Positions 18,867 through 28,084 of a stretch of 35,000 bases of DNA are shown one piece after another. Position 1 is the first letter of the stretch. Each line of letters starts with the position of its first letter. The notes beneath the pieces were generated by a model. It worked only from the letters and a program-made list of their open reading frames with translations, made no database searches and was not told the origin of the DNA. This DNA comes from Mesostigma viride (lineage: Eukaryota; Streptophyta; Mesostigmatophyceae; Mesostigmatales; Mesostigmataceae), in the NCBI GenBank assembly GCA_009746045.1, contig RPFO01000154.1, positions 757,496-792,495 on the forward strand, read 5' to 3'. The translations under genes and the position numbers were made by a program.

Positions 18867-20495
18867 GAACTGCCCAATTAAGTTACAGCCATTCCAAGAC
18901 GGCCACCCATGTAGACTCTACAAGGAAATTAGAGTAACCATTCAGCCACACTAGCACCTCCTTCTTCATCAAAGACATCTGCAAACTGACCAAAGCACAC
19001 ATGATTAACTCTTGCACGCTAACGGCAACGCATGCTCAACGTGGGGGGTCATTGTGACAAGAACTACTCAAGTTGATGGGTTTCCTATATGACCACATGA
19101 CAAGGCGCTAAGGACCACTCAGTAAGTTAGTAACCCCACAGTGCCACTTCATATGCCATCCAACATGCACCAAAACCATGCTGAGTATGTTTACAATGTA
19201 CAAAGGGGTGGCCACGCACCTCATATGTGTTCATCATCCCTCCAGCATGGCCAGCCTTGTAAATATGTTCATAGCCTTGACGATGGTAGCCCTAACATGC
19301 CTAAGCAGCATTTCCTATGTTTCTCCCAGGTTAGAGTGCAAGGTTGATGCCAACCAAGCTAATCAGCTCAACAACACCTCCTAAACTGTCCTCCCCGGCA
19401 TGGATGACAAACTGGGACTATGGAGGGCAAGGAACCAAGTAGGAACATGGTATATATAGCTTGCATGCAGTCATGCATGTCAACCATGGTTGGCTCAGCA
19501 CATTGTAGTCTTGTCACATCATCATATGTAACAAAGGAAAGCTCAAACAACCATTGGTGCCAGCTATCTACATGCAGTCACACAAATGCAATATCTCCAA
19601 CATCATCATCACTATAACACTTCCATCCCTGCACGATTAAATGCAAAGAAACCATTGGCGGCCCTTCAGCGCATGAGCGCTGTGATGCCGCTGCGGCCTG
19701 CGAAGAGAGGGTGCGTCACTCTCAAACAACAAGAAGCGTCCATACGCACAACATCCTTGCCAGAACACGTTTTATGAAATGCCTTATACCTTCCCGAAGA
19801 GCTATAGGCTGCGACTGAAGCGGCCCTGATCACGACATCAACGAAAACAATCTAAAGCTGCCAGGTATTCGGCAACACAACGGCAAGCGACGGCAAGCTA
19901 GCTGGCGGAAACTGCCCAAAAAGAACGCCAAAAAAATCGAACGATGAGCTCATAGAAGAAGGCACTGATAGCATATAACATTCGCGACAACTCTGTAACT
20001 CGCCCTCGTAAATCCCTCGCCCAGGCGCGCAATAACAGCCGTTATTCCATGGACAGGTCAGACACGCACTGCGCAGGTCTGAACAATTACTTACCGATAA
20101 TGGCCGATAATCTGGCAAAAAGCACCAGCTCGGTTTAGAATTCGATGCAACCGCCTGCTCCACGGTCAGAACAACCCCCAAAACCGCGATTTTACAGCCG
20201 CTATCATGAATTCTATTTCATTCCGCGCGACCAAAAAATTCAGATTACCCCCCATGCCGATGGCATAAAAAAACAACAGCGATATTGTAAACCAGCTGAT
20301 TTCCGCCACAAACTAACATCATAAACTCATCGTCTTTTAGATTCGAGTAAAATTTTTGCATTTCGCCTGCCCTAGTGTGGTAGTTTCGCCTGAACGCAGT
20401 CGCCATGGCCACTTCCGCAAGGGGTGCGCGCACCGTGCACGTGAAATTTATGACCTTCGGTACCGGCGCGAATTTTTTGGCGCCAAAAAATTCGG
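18799..20495. repeat. 1.7-kb direct repeat, copy 2
   Basis: See 6278-7977 for its partner. Small differences include an ATTAA insertion at 18871 region, loss of 'gagtg' type short words, a 6-nt in-frame indel at ~20150 and an A-run difference at ~20268. Same palindrome at the right end. Confidence 0.9.
20470..20493. repeat. Perfect 24-bp palindrome, copy 2
   Basis: Identical to 7952-7975; ends 17 bp inside the right terminus of transposon A. Confidence 0.9.
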
Positions 20496-20510
20496 AACCG
20501 ACCGGTCCCC

Positions 20511-20540
20511 TTAATAAATAAATAAATAAATAAATTACTA
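20511..20540. repeat. (AAAT)n microsatellite tail
   Basis: TTAATAAATAAATAAATAAA-type run; the poly-repeat 3' end of the minus-strand ORF1 fragment that follows. Confidence 0.85.
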
Positions 20541-20926
20541 TTCTAGACTACTACTGTTGTAGTAGTATTCCCCTAAGCTGGGCTGTCTGGAGGTGCTGGG
20601 GCCACGGGGGTTGCGTGCCAGGGCTTGTGGCCGACGTAGATGGCCGCCCCCTTCCAGTACACCGGCTTCCCCGCTGCGGTCTAGCTGCCGGGAGCTGGAG
20701 GTAGGTCGGCCATAATAGCTCCCGTCGCCGTTGTTGCTGCGCCAGGGTCAAGTCGCGATCGTCCAGCTAGGGTGAAGGGAGTCTTCTCGAGCCGCTTGCC
20801 GCGTCTGAGAAAAGAAATTTTGTCCGCCGGGTTCTTAAAAGCGAGAAGGAGCGGGGGCGCCCCTGCCTTACCCCGCGGGCGGGGAAGAAGGTGGGCGACC
20901 AGCTCGATCTCACCAGTAAGGCCCAT
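20541..20926 (-). pseudogene. LINE ORF1 C-terminal fragment (family 2)
   Basis: Minus strand: MGLTGEIELVAHLLPRPRGK, APPLLLAFKNPADKISFLRR, KRLEKTPFTL, then after a frameshift DLTLAQQQRRREL and WPTYLQLPA. This is the C-terminal domain of the same ORF1 family as element B (LLTFKYMADKLSFLKC, DLTLAQQQRRREL, WPTYLQL). The tail is cut to a few bases (TTCCCCTAAGC region) before the AAAT run. Confidence 0.8.
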
Positions 20927-21053
20927 AAGTAAGTAAGTACTTGCGTGTCATGCGCAAAGGCATGCCACGGAGTACTATGCTAATCTCATTAAAAAAATAA
21001 TTACACAAAAGTTTAAACAAATATCGTCTGCATCATCCCCCAACCGTTAAGCA

Positions 21054-21484
21054 CTAGATGGGGATGTAATCCTCATCCGAGCTGTCCTCTACTGTAATGG
21101 CAGATGAGGCGGTAGTGTAGCGGCTATCCTCAGGACCAATAACCTCCACCTGCGGACTTCTACCCTGGCTAGCAACGGGCCGCGGGGCCCGTGGGGAGAA
21201 AACAGGAGCATACCCCTCGGGAAGGTGCTTATCGCAGCTAAATGGCAGCCCATTTCTCCTTGTCAATCATGCGGGCGCGGAGTACGGATAGTCCCAGCTA
21301 GAAGCCCTGCATCTTCAAGCAGTTCATGTGTCACATAGGTCCCGGTCGCGCCGCGCCGGTGCCCGGCGCGCGCAAGTTTGCCAGTGGGTTGCGATGGGAC
21401 AAGGGGACCCTGCCATAGGAGGAGGTGTCTACCTGGTTGGCCCGTCTTAAGCGCCCCGGCAGGGCCCACATCGGTACGATTCAC
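21054..21484 (-). pseudogene. LINE ORF2 C-terminal segment
   Basis: Two overlapping minus-strand frames downstream of the RT: NRTDVGPAGALKTGQPGRHL...KLARAGHRRGATGTYVTHEL, then ARMIDKEKWAAI, then FSPRAPRPVASQGRSPQVEV ending EDSSDEDYIPI and a stop at 21054. The conserved-looking, acidic end suggests the true C-terminus of ORF2. No domain is recognised. Confidence 0.5.
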
Positions 21485-22883
21485 CTGGTCTGAGCGGGCA
21501 AGATGGCAGGCAAAGAGGAGGCGGCGGTGTCGGATGGTATGGGTGACAAGAGGGAGCTCGCAGTAGAGCTCGGCCCGGGTGCGGCGTTATTGGTAGCGGA
21601 CGCCGAGGATATGACGGAGCATTCGAGTGACGGCCGGTGCCGTCAAGCTGCTGGCTCAGCGCCTTGTCCATTGTCCACGCCTCGCAGCCATAAAGGAGGA
21701 TGCTGAGGACAAGGGCCTTGAACAGAATGCGCTTGCGTCGCTCACTCAGGTAGCGACAGGTCCAGAACCTGTCGAGGCGGCGGCGGGCCGCCCAGGCCTG
21801 GCCAATGCGGGTGTTGATGTCGTCGGCCGTGGAGGGAAGCCAGCTGCCAAGGAGCTTGAAGCGAGTCGCCGGGGGGACGGGGCTGCCGTCCAGCAAGAGG
21901 AGGGTGGGTGGGGCTATCCCAGCAGGGAAGCCGATGGCCATGACCTCCGTTTTCTTGCTGATCATAAGCCCCACCGCCCGCGCTTCCAGTGATAAGCTGT
22001 CTAGCCACAGTTGGGCTGACTCCGGGGTTTCCACGAGTGTCGTGTCATCAGCGTAGATCAGATCGCTCAGGCGGTAGGGTGGGTCAACCCCGCCGTAGCT
22101 GGCGTATACTCCGTGACCTCGATCCCCGGCGGGCGCCCCTCCACCCGGGCGAAGCGGGCTTGTGCACGCCGCATAATATAGTCCACCATAATGATGAATA
22201 TGATATGGGGAGAGCACACAGCCCTGCCACATAATATAGTCCACCATAATGATGAATATGATATGGGGAGAGCACACAGCCCTGCCACACCCCGGTGTGC
22301 AGGGGGAACGCCAGAGTGACGCCGTCGGCGGTACGGACCTGGGCTTGGGACCCTTCATAGAACTGGCGGATGATCTCAACGATGTACGATGGGACACGGA
22401 ACAGGTGAAGGACCACCCACAGGGCGTCCCATATAACCGTATCGATCGAATGCCTTGGTGTAATCCACGAAGATCAATAGCAATGGCAAGAGGCCGGGGG
22501 CCAGGCGGCCCACTTCCTCGATCAGGCGGCGCGCGGTAATAGTGACCATAACACAATTGCGACCAACACGGAAGCCCATCTGGGACTCACCTAGGTGGGG
22601 ATCGAGGCTGGCGCGCATGCGGTTCAGCAGGAGACGCATGAAGACTTTCAGCACGCAGCTTTGGAGGCATACGCCACGGTAGTTGCCGGTATCCGCGGCG
22701 GACCCCTTGCCCTTGTAGAGCATGATCCGGACAGCGGTCTTCCAATACGTCGGCGGGGCGGGAGGCCATCTCGTAGAATCCGGTTGCACACACCCCGGAG
22801 GAAAGGCTCAAGCTCAGGCATCTTAACCACCTCCGGTGAATTAATATTGTCCACTCCCATGGCAGCATCATTGCGGAGGGTGG
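21447..22883 (-). pseudogene. LINE reverse transcriptase (ORF2), broken
   Basis: Non-LTR RT that would copy the element RNA at a nicked chromosomal target. Minus-strand order: GVDNINSPEVVKMPELEPFL, CNRILRDG, W..AVRIMLYKGKGS, NYRGVCLQS, ESQMGFRVGRN, LIFVDYTKAFD (first catalytic Asp), GVWQGCVLSPY, SDLIYADDTTLV (YADD catalytic box, ~22033-22066), RFKLLGSWL, RKRILFKALVLSILLYG and CEAWTM. Frames shift at ~22450, and a 58-bp tandem duplication at 22173-22288 disrupts the region just after the LSP block. Relative of the fragment at 2345-3084. The clade (L1- or RTE-like) is not decided. Confidence 0.9.
22173..22288. repeat. 58-bp tandem duplication inside LINE RT
   Basis: Units 22173-22230 and 22231-22288 are identical. 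The length is not a multiple of three, so it shifts the RT frame. It spans the LSPY block region and repeats VDYIM and the complement of CAGGGCTGTGTGCTC. Confidence 0.95.
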
Positions 22884-23466
22884 TGTTAAAATCGAGTTCG
22901 AATTTTATTAAATGATAATTTTACGGTAATCAGGTTACAAACTCAGAGCCAAGCCCCCAGCTTAATTTACCAGCGCAACCATAGCCATTGCCAGCATAGC
23001 AGCAACAACCGTTGGACCGCCGCAACACAATGCTGGCTTTTGGATCATCATCGTCTGTCAGGCGGCTAGGCTAGCCTGCAGCGCTAGGCACCGACGCAAG
23101 CCTGGGAACGCATCTCCGTTACACATCTCCGTTACAACACACCAGCCGAGTACCGACCAATCGACACACACCAGTATCTCGCCACTTGTCACGCCAGCCG
23201 GCAGTACCCAGAATCCTAGTCCGCACCTCAGTACCGGACCAGTGCCTCACAGCCAAAGTCTAGGGCGTAACTCACGAGGCATAACGCACACAGCGTAACT
23301 TAAATCGTTGTGGATCACACAAGCCAAAATTCAGCCGAACCTCAAAACGGCTAAGTCCCAATGCGCCGAATTAACCCGAACGCCTCGAACCACAAAATGG
23401 CTAAGTACCGGCACACAATCATTAATTATTTCCATGTGACTGCGAGCTGAAACCTATAATATAACA
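22884..23466 (-). repeat. 3' LTR
   Basis: Downstream LTR relative to transcription. TGTAA motifs on the minus strand at 22935-22939 and in the CATCTCCGTTACA tandem (two 13-bp copies near 23105-23131) fit green-algal polyadenylation. A purine run GGGAAAAAG (minus, 23474-23482) just upstream could be the polypurine tract, though CGGCTGG separates it from the LTR. Confidence 0.96.
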
Positions 23467-23940
23467 CCAGCCGCTTTTTCCCGAGCAGTCACACATCCCA
23501 CCAATCATTATCTCACTCAGCTCGAGAGTAACCGACAGACACCTCACCAGGAAGCACTAACACAGGACGCTATGTACTAGGGGAGTCCGCACCCCTCACT
23601 TGGCGCCCATTCACGCCCTGGTAGTACAACCAGCATCTGTCAGTAAGTCAAGTAAGCAAGCGAGAATACAAGACTGATCAAAAGACCACCCTCGGCTCCA
23701 ACACCAACCACACCCTGAACCCACGGACTTTCACACATCACCAACCACAGTCCCCGCCTCCGATCAGGTCCTCAACCCAGGACCATCCCATCAGGTACAT
23801 CCCCACCAAGATAGAGTTATCCAACCGTACTGGGTCATCCTGAGATGGGCTCGATCCAGGGGTCATTCCCAGCCCACATGTAATGCGTCCCAACGCCTGC
23901 CAGCCTGAAATTCTCATGCCACATGGTCCATTGCCCAGAT
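23467..23940. other. Non-coding 3' internal region of the LTR element
   Basis: Between the RNase H stop and the 3' LTR. Stop-rich on the coding strand, C/A-rich on the plus strand, no recognised domain or extra gene such as env. Confidence 0.6.
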
Positions 23941-24651
23941 CTACATCAAACCCTCCAGCAGTCCTTGCAGATCCCCGAGAGAGCCCCCCATGACCATCCG
24001 CAGGAGGCGATACTGGTCGCGCGCCCCAGCAAACAGCTTGGTCAGCGCATCAGCCGGGTTGAGCTTCCCAGGTAGATGAAGCACGCTCACTGCGTATGAC
24101 AGTTCCTTGAGTAGTAGGAAATCCAGGTCGCGCGTCCTGGACAGGCTGTTGAGAATGAAACTCACAAGCGGCTGACTGTCGGTATGCACAGTCGTGGTCA
24201 GTACCAAACGAGCATCCAGCCACTTGCCCATCCAGCGCAGAAATTGCTCTAGATACAGGGACGCCTTGATGCACTCACACACCCCGCGACACTCATTGGT
24301 ATCCGATCCAACTGCCACCCTGCGGCACAACCTAGAGTACCACCCACAGAGCGAACCATTGCCCTTGGGGTTGGAGAGCACAAACAAGCCGCCCATGCGA
24401 GCTCTCGTCTTGGTGAGCTCCCTGCCCTCGCCAGACGTGTCAGCAAAGCAATGCAACACAATCGGCTGAGAAAGAGACAAACCAGAAAGTACTACACCCT
24501 GGCTCTCAGCAACATACTGCTTGATCACAGACGGAGAAACGAGAGCCAACACCTCATCCACAGTCCTACTTAACACCAGCAGGTCAGGCCCACACACCGC
24601 TGCCATCCACCGAGCTTGCCACGCAATCTGCTCCACAAACCCTTGGCGCAC
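23941..24651 (-). CDS. pol: Copia RNase H domain
   Basis: Degrades the RNA strand of the RNA-DNA hybrid in the particle. Residues count from the frame entry at 24651: WMAAVCGPDLLVLSRTV (end of the RT connection), D71 in CFADTSGEGRELTKTR, E120 in SDTNECRGVCE, D158 in VHTDSQPL and D201 in KLNPADALTK. These four acidic residues match the RNase H D-E-D-D set, and NPADALTKL is the typical Copia ending. The frame is intact to TAG/TGA at 23941. No true start exists here: it is the end of the polyprotein, reached from another frame near 24655. Confidence 0.92.
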   Translation of the reverse strand: MRQGFVEQIAWQARWMAAVCGPDLLVLSRTVDEVLALVSPSVIKQYVAESQGVVLSGLSLSQPIVLHCFADTSGEGRELTKTRARMGGLFVLSNPKGNGSLCGWYSRLCRRVAVGSDTNECRGVCECIKASLYLEQFLRWMGKWLDARLVLTTTVHTDSQPLVSFILNSLSRTRDLDFLLLKELSYAVSVLHLPGKLNPADALTKLFAGARDQYRLLRMVMGGSLGDLQGLLEGLM

Positions 24652-25470
24652 AACTCCTCCACATCGCGCATGAGCTCCTCCCTGTACTTGTCAGGAATAC
24701 CCAAGTGCATCCGGTGCTTACCCGACACCACCCGCAGGGTTTGCACCACCCCGCAGAACACCCGTGGCGTCTGCGGCCCCAATTGCTGCAACTCACCCAC
24801 TGGGAACCGCCGCCCAATGTCAGCATAGAATGCATGCAAGGCTGACCGCGAAGCAATGACACGCAGTCATCCCCATGCAGTTGTACAAACATAGGACCAG
24901 ACGGCATCCGCGCCACGAACAACGATGGGTCGTAGGGAGATACCTCAAACTCTGCGATCTCACCCAACGCACGCATGAGGGTTATCCTCCAAACAATCGA
25001 CGCGCTCTGCAGACCCTCTATAGCCTTGCACAGACCCATGAACTCAGACGTGACCACCTCCTTCCAGAACGGCGGCGTCTGCACCACTAGAGGCGGAGTA
25101 CCCTCCCACACCTCTTGCGCCACTTCCTCGCTAGAGTTAGGGAATGCGCGCTTGACATCAATGGACGCACACGCGTAGTCCTTGCCTTCGTCCAGAAAGC
25201 TAAGAAAAATCATGCTAACCATCCTGAACGTGTCCCATGCCATCCCTGGGGTGTAGAGCTCCTCCTTGGCCAGCGGGCTAGTACCTGCAAACTCTTGTGA
25301 TACCGGCCTCACGTAGCAGATCTCCACACCTGCCTTCACCTTGTGGGACAGCACCATCTTCAGCGGAAGCACCCTAGCCCCCTTCGGCACCGTGTCAAGC
25401 GGTTCATACACCCCGTAGCCCTGCCACTCCTCAAGTGCCTACGGAATGCACACCACCAGCTCGAGAACCC
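24570..25470 (-). pseudogene. pol: Copia reverse transcriptase domain, frameshifted
   Basis: RT begins ALEEWQGYGVYEPLDTVPKG (a TAG precedes ALEEW in this frame at ~25439), then ARVLPLKMVLSHKVKAG, YACASIDVKRAF (first catalytic Asp), EGLQSASIVWRITL and FVQLHGDDCV (second box). At ~24859-24862 one base seems to be missing; the next frame continues VIASRSALHAFYADIGRRF and GELQQLGPQ, then MRDVEEL, and a second shift at ~24655 leads to RNase H. Three frames are thus used. The HGDD box replaces the YVDD usual in Copia RTs, and the decayed relative at 4595-4640 has the same LHGDD. Confidence 0.92.
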
Positions 25471-27816
25471 ACTAGGCGTTGACATCTGCAGTACAAGCTC
25501 AGGGAATGTGATCGGGGAATGTGCGGCTATGTCCCTCTCAGTGATTCCTAGGCTGTTGGGATGCAGTAATGCAGGCATAACCAGGTCAGCAGCTGGCGGG
25601 AGATCAGCGCCCCACGCTACACCCTCCGTACCCGACAGTGCTGCTAGCCTAGCCACTGTGCTGCAAATGCGACTGAGAGGCTCGACTGACTTGTAAGACT
25701 GTAGCTCTATCGACCCGTGACCTACTCGGGTTAGCAATGAGCTCTGAATCCGCACATCAGGATGGTCCAGGAAAGGAAGTCCCAAAATGGCGGGTCCATC
25801 ATACCCCTCGAGCACGCAAAACGGCGTCTCTCTCCCCAAGATCGTCAGCATTACCTCACCCCGCACCGGCATCCTCACTAACCCGGAGAAGTCCTCCACA
25901 TACCTCCACCTGGACGCAGTGCACGGCAGATGCCTGGCTACTCCCTCACCCAGCAAGCACACCACCGCGTCAGTGTCCACTTCCAATCGACAACTACCCA
26001 GCCCGTCCGAATACCAGTTGGCAAGCTTAGAGACCGCAGCCACCAGCTCACCTGGCTCACCTCTCTCCTCGACAGCCTCGCTGTCGTCCATGGGGCTGTC
26101 GCCCTCACTCGGCAATATAGGCCCCGCGTCGGCCAACCCGCCAACGCCACCAGCCTGCTGCCCCGCACCTGCGGTCAATGCCCCAGCATCGCCGGCCCGT
26201 GCAACCCCACCTTCGGCTGGCTCACCCGCCTCACCGGACCGTGGTACCATCCCACCTTCGGCCACCCGCTCCTTGCCGGCCCGCGAGATGTTGCCCCCCA
26301 ACTGCCGCTGCTCGCCCACCGTGGCAGCGCGTCGAGCTTCCTGCAGGCGCTCCACTAGGCGGGCTAGTACCGCGGCGCGCTGCTTCTCCTGGTCGTCAAC
26401 GGCTGGGGCAACCCCCGAACCGCCCGACCCCACGCTAGCGGGACCGCCCTTGGAAGGTGGCAACCCAGCTTCCGGCGAAAGGGAGCGAGTAGGTTGATCA
26501 GGCCCACCCCCCTCCCTCACCCCCCCTGCAGCCCCGGGATCCCCCGCCTCACCCCCAGCCTGCACACTGGGGTCCCTAACACCTTCCTCAGCGGGTGGGT
26601 CTGGCGGCCCCAGCCCGTCATAGTAGGGGCGCAGGTGTTTCCACGCTAGCAGCTTGTCGTAGCAACTGTCCTCTAGCGCTACCGAAGCAAGCATGTGATC
26701 AGGATCGATCTCCTTGACCACACCGGGACCTCTCCATAGGCCCCGTTTTCCATGACTGCCCTCCGCGTAGGCCCAGACCCTGGCGTTCACGCACGGCACA
26801 TAAACCTGTCCACGTCGCAGGTCCATCTTTACCATGCGCACGTAACGATCGCTCAAATAATCCCTGTACTCTTCCACAGCCTCAGGTGACAACAAGCCCA
26901 TCTCCACTCCCTTAGGCGTGACTGCCACCTGCCCACCCAACACCTTGACCATTACACGGTTGTTGAGACATTGCTCTATCTCATTGCAGATCACCAGCCT
27001 CTCACGATACGAGCCTGTTCTCATCTTCTCCATGCATGCCATCACCTGCTTCGATGTCTGTATGTGGCGCTCGACAAGACCCTGGTGCTCGTGGTCAGCT
27101 ACCCCAGCAAGTTCTATCTTCCCCACACCCGGCTCACCCACACAGCACTCAAACTGCTGATCGCACTCCAACACAGATGCCACACCAAACTTGGACCTGA
27201 GGAGACGCAATGCATCACACAAGTGCTCCTTCAGCTTGCGCTCAAGTGGCACCATGACCTTGTACCTGGAGAACCTGCCCACTGCAAGCACGTAGTCTCT
27301 GTCGTCATACATGAATACATCACACTGCACCACACCTCGCTCAAACTCTGGCCTACGTGCATGGAACTTGTGCGGTTTAGGTGCCCGCTCCTGACATTTG
27401 CGACACCTTAACCACACCTGCTTGCACATATCCACTAAGTCTGTGAACCCTAGCATGGCTGCCCACTCCTCACCCGCATGCCCATGCCCTAGTGCTTTGT
27501 GTAACCGTGTGGCCATGTTAAGTACACTGAGCGACCCGGCTGCCTCACCGCACGCCGCACCATTCACATGTGCTGAACTAGGGTCTGGTGAGGTACCACC
27601 TACCGGCGGCCCGCCCGCTGCGGTGTGCCCCCCTGCAGCGCCTCCAACCCACTCATTCCCCATCCCCTGAGACACTGCCCTTCCCCCTTCTGCAGCTGTC
27701 CCATGCTCCAGGTGGCCCCCCTTCTCCCTAGTGCCTGCTAGCACCGCCACCTGAGCACCCAGGTAGGGTGAGTACACCTGGGGGGTCGAGCTGGCCTCCC
27801 CTGCACCAGCCCGCAT
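25360..27816 (-). CDS. pol: Copia Pol N-part: integrase then protease-like domain
   Basis: An uninterrupted 818-codon frame. Residues 1-100: Gly-rich linker. 101-145: integrase zinc site, H106, H111, C138, C141. 160-260: integrase core with D166 (VVQCDVF), D219 (LECDQQF) and E249 (HQGLVERHI), 29 residues between the last two. 350-402: C-terminal integrase part with RGPGVVKEID and HLRPYYDG. 400-600: Gly/Pro-rich linker. 610-690: protease-like domain, LEVDTDAVVCLLG (D614), DFSG, ILGRETPFCVLEGYDGPAIL, LPFL. The protease lies after the integrase, unlike known Copia order. No other DTG/DSG motif is found earlier in this frame or in gag. It is reached from gag by readthrough of UGA, or by splicing; the ATG at 27816 could also start it. 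Confidence 0.93.
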   Translation of the reverse strand: MRAGAGEASSTPQVYSPYLGAQVAVLAGTREKGGHLEHGTAAEGGRAVSQGMGNEWVGGAAGGHTAAGGPPVGGTSPDPSSAHVNGAACGEAAGSLSVLNMATRLHKALGHGHAGEEWAAMLGFTDLVDMCKQVWLRCRKCQERAPKPHKFHARRPEFERGVVQCDVFMYDDRDYVLAVGRFSRYKVMVPLERKLKEHLCDALRLLRSKFGVASVLECDQQFECCVGEPGVGKIELAGVADHEHQGLVERHIQTSKQVMACMEKMRTGSYRERLVICNEIEQCLNNRVMVKVLGGQVAVTPKGVEMGLLSPEAVEEYRDYLSDRYVRMVKMDLRRGQVYVPCVNARVWAYAEGSHGKRGLWRGPGVVKEIDPDHMLASVALEDSCYDKLLAWKHLRPYYDGLGPPDPPAEEGVRDPSVQAGGEAGDPGAAGGVREGGGPDQPTRSLSPEAGLPPSKGGPASVGSGGSGVAPAVDDQEKQRAAVLARLVERLQEARRAATVGEQRQLGGNISRAGKERVAEGGMVPRSGEAGEPAEGGVARAGDAGALTAGAGQQAGGVGGLADAGPILPSEGDSPMDDSEAVEERGEPGELVAAVSKLANWYSDGLGSCRLEVDTDAVVCLLGEGVARHLPCTASRWRYVEDFSGLVRMPVRGEVMLTILGRETPFCVLEGYDGPAILGLPFLDHPDVRIQSSLLTRVGHGSIELQSYKSVEPLSRICSTVARLAALSGTEGVAWGADLPPAADLVMPALLHPNSLGITERDIAAHSPITFPELVLQMSTPSGFSSWWCAFRRHLRSGRATGCMNRLTRCRRGLGCFR

Positions 27817-27840
27817 GCCAACCTCACCTAGTCACCTACG
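27817..27840 (-). promoter_or_regulatory. gag-pol junction: leaky UGA-CUA-G stop
   Basis: Minus strand reads AGG-TGA-CTA-GGT-GAG-GTT-GGC-ATG, all in one frame. UGA followed by CUA is the best-known efficient readthrough context. CTAG/GTGAGG just after the stop also looks like a strong splice donor, an alternative way to regulate the gag:pol ratio. Confidence 0.75.
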
Positions 27841-28043
27841 GCCACCGCCCTGGGCCGCTGGGCACAGGTGAGTGTCCCTCGCAAAGTGCCCTGGCTGCCC
27901 ACACCTGTGACACACCGCTGGTGCTTGCGAGTTGGCGTTGCTGCGTGCCTGGAGAGTGTCCTTGTGCCTGTGATAGCAATTGGCTGCCATGTGTCCCGAC
28001 TTCCCACACACAAAGCATGCCCCATGCACCGCCGGCTGTGCAC

Positions 28044-28084
<41 letters not shown>

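Larger units (their letters stand above)
17827..20510. mobile_element. Transposon A: TTAA-flanked element with inverted termini
   Basis: TTAA lies at 17823-17826 and 20511-20514. The left end GGGGACCGGACGGTTC matches the complement of the right end, GGGGACCGGTCGGTTC, with one mismatch in 16. It was inserted into AT-rich LINE tails, so the TTAA duplicate on its own is weak evidence, but the inverted repeat is clear. The right two thirds is the 1.7-kb repeat. A PHD-finger ORF lies on the minus strand at 18354-18866. No DDE transposase was recognised, so autonomy is unproven. piggyBac affinity is inferred only from TTAA. Confidence 0.7.

Noticed and set aside
21503-22056. Plus-strand frames over the LINE RT
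   Set aside because: Minus strand shows RT motifs including YADD; the plus frames show none.
25787-26497. 236-codon plus-strand frame, Pro/Ser-rich
   Set aside because: It is the complement of the Gly-rich linker and protease region of pol, which is clearly coding on the minus strand.
27822-27834. Treating the gag stop as the end of a separate gene, with pol starting at the ATG at 27816
   Set aside because: Possible, but the frame is continuous, the ATG is only 15 bp beyond the stop and no leader is present, so readthrough or splicing explains pol expression better.
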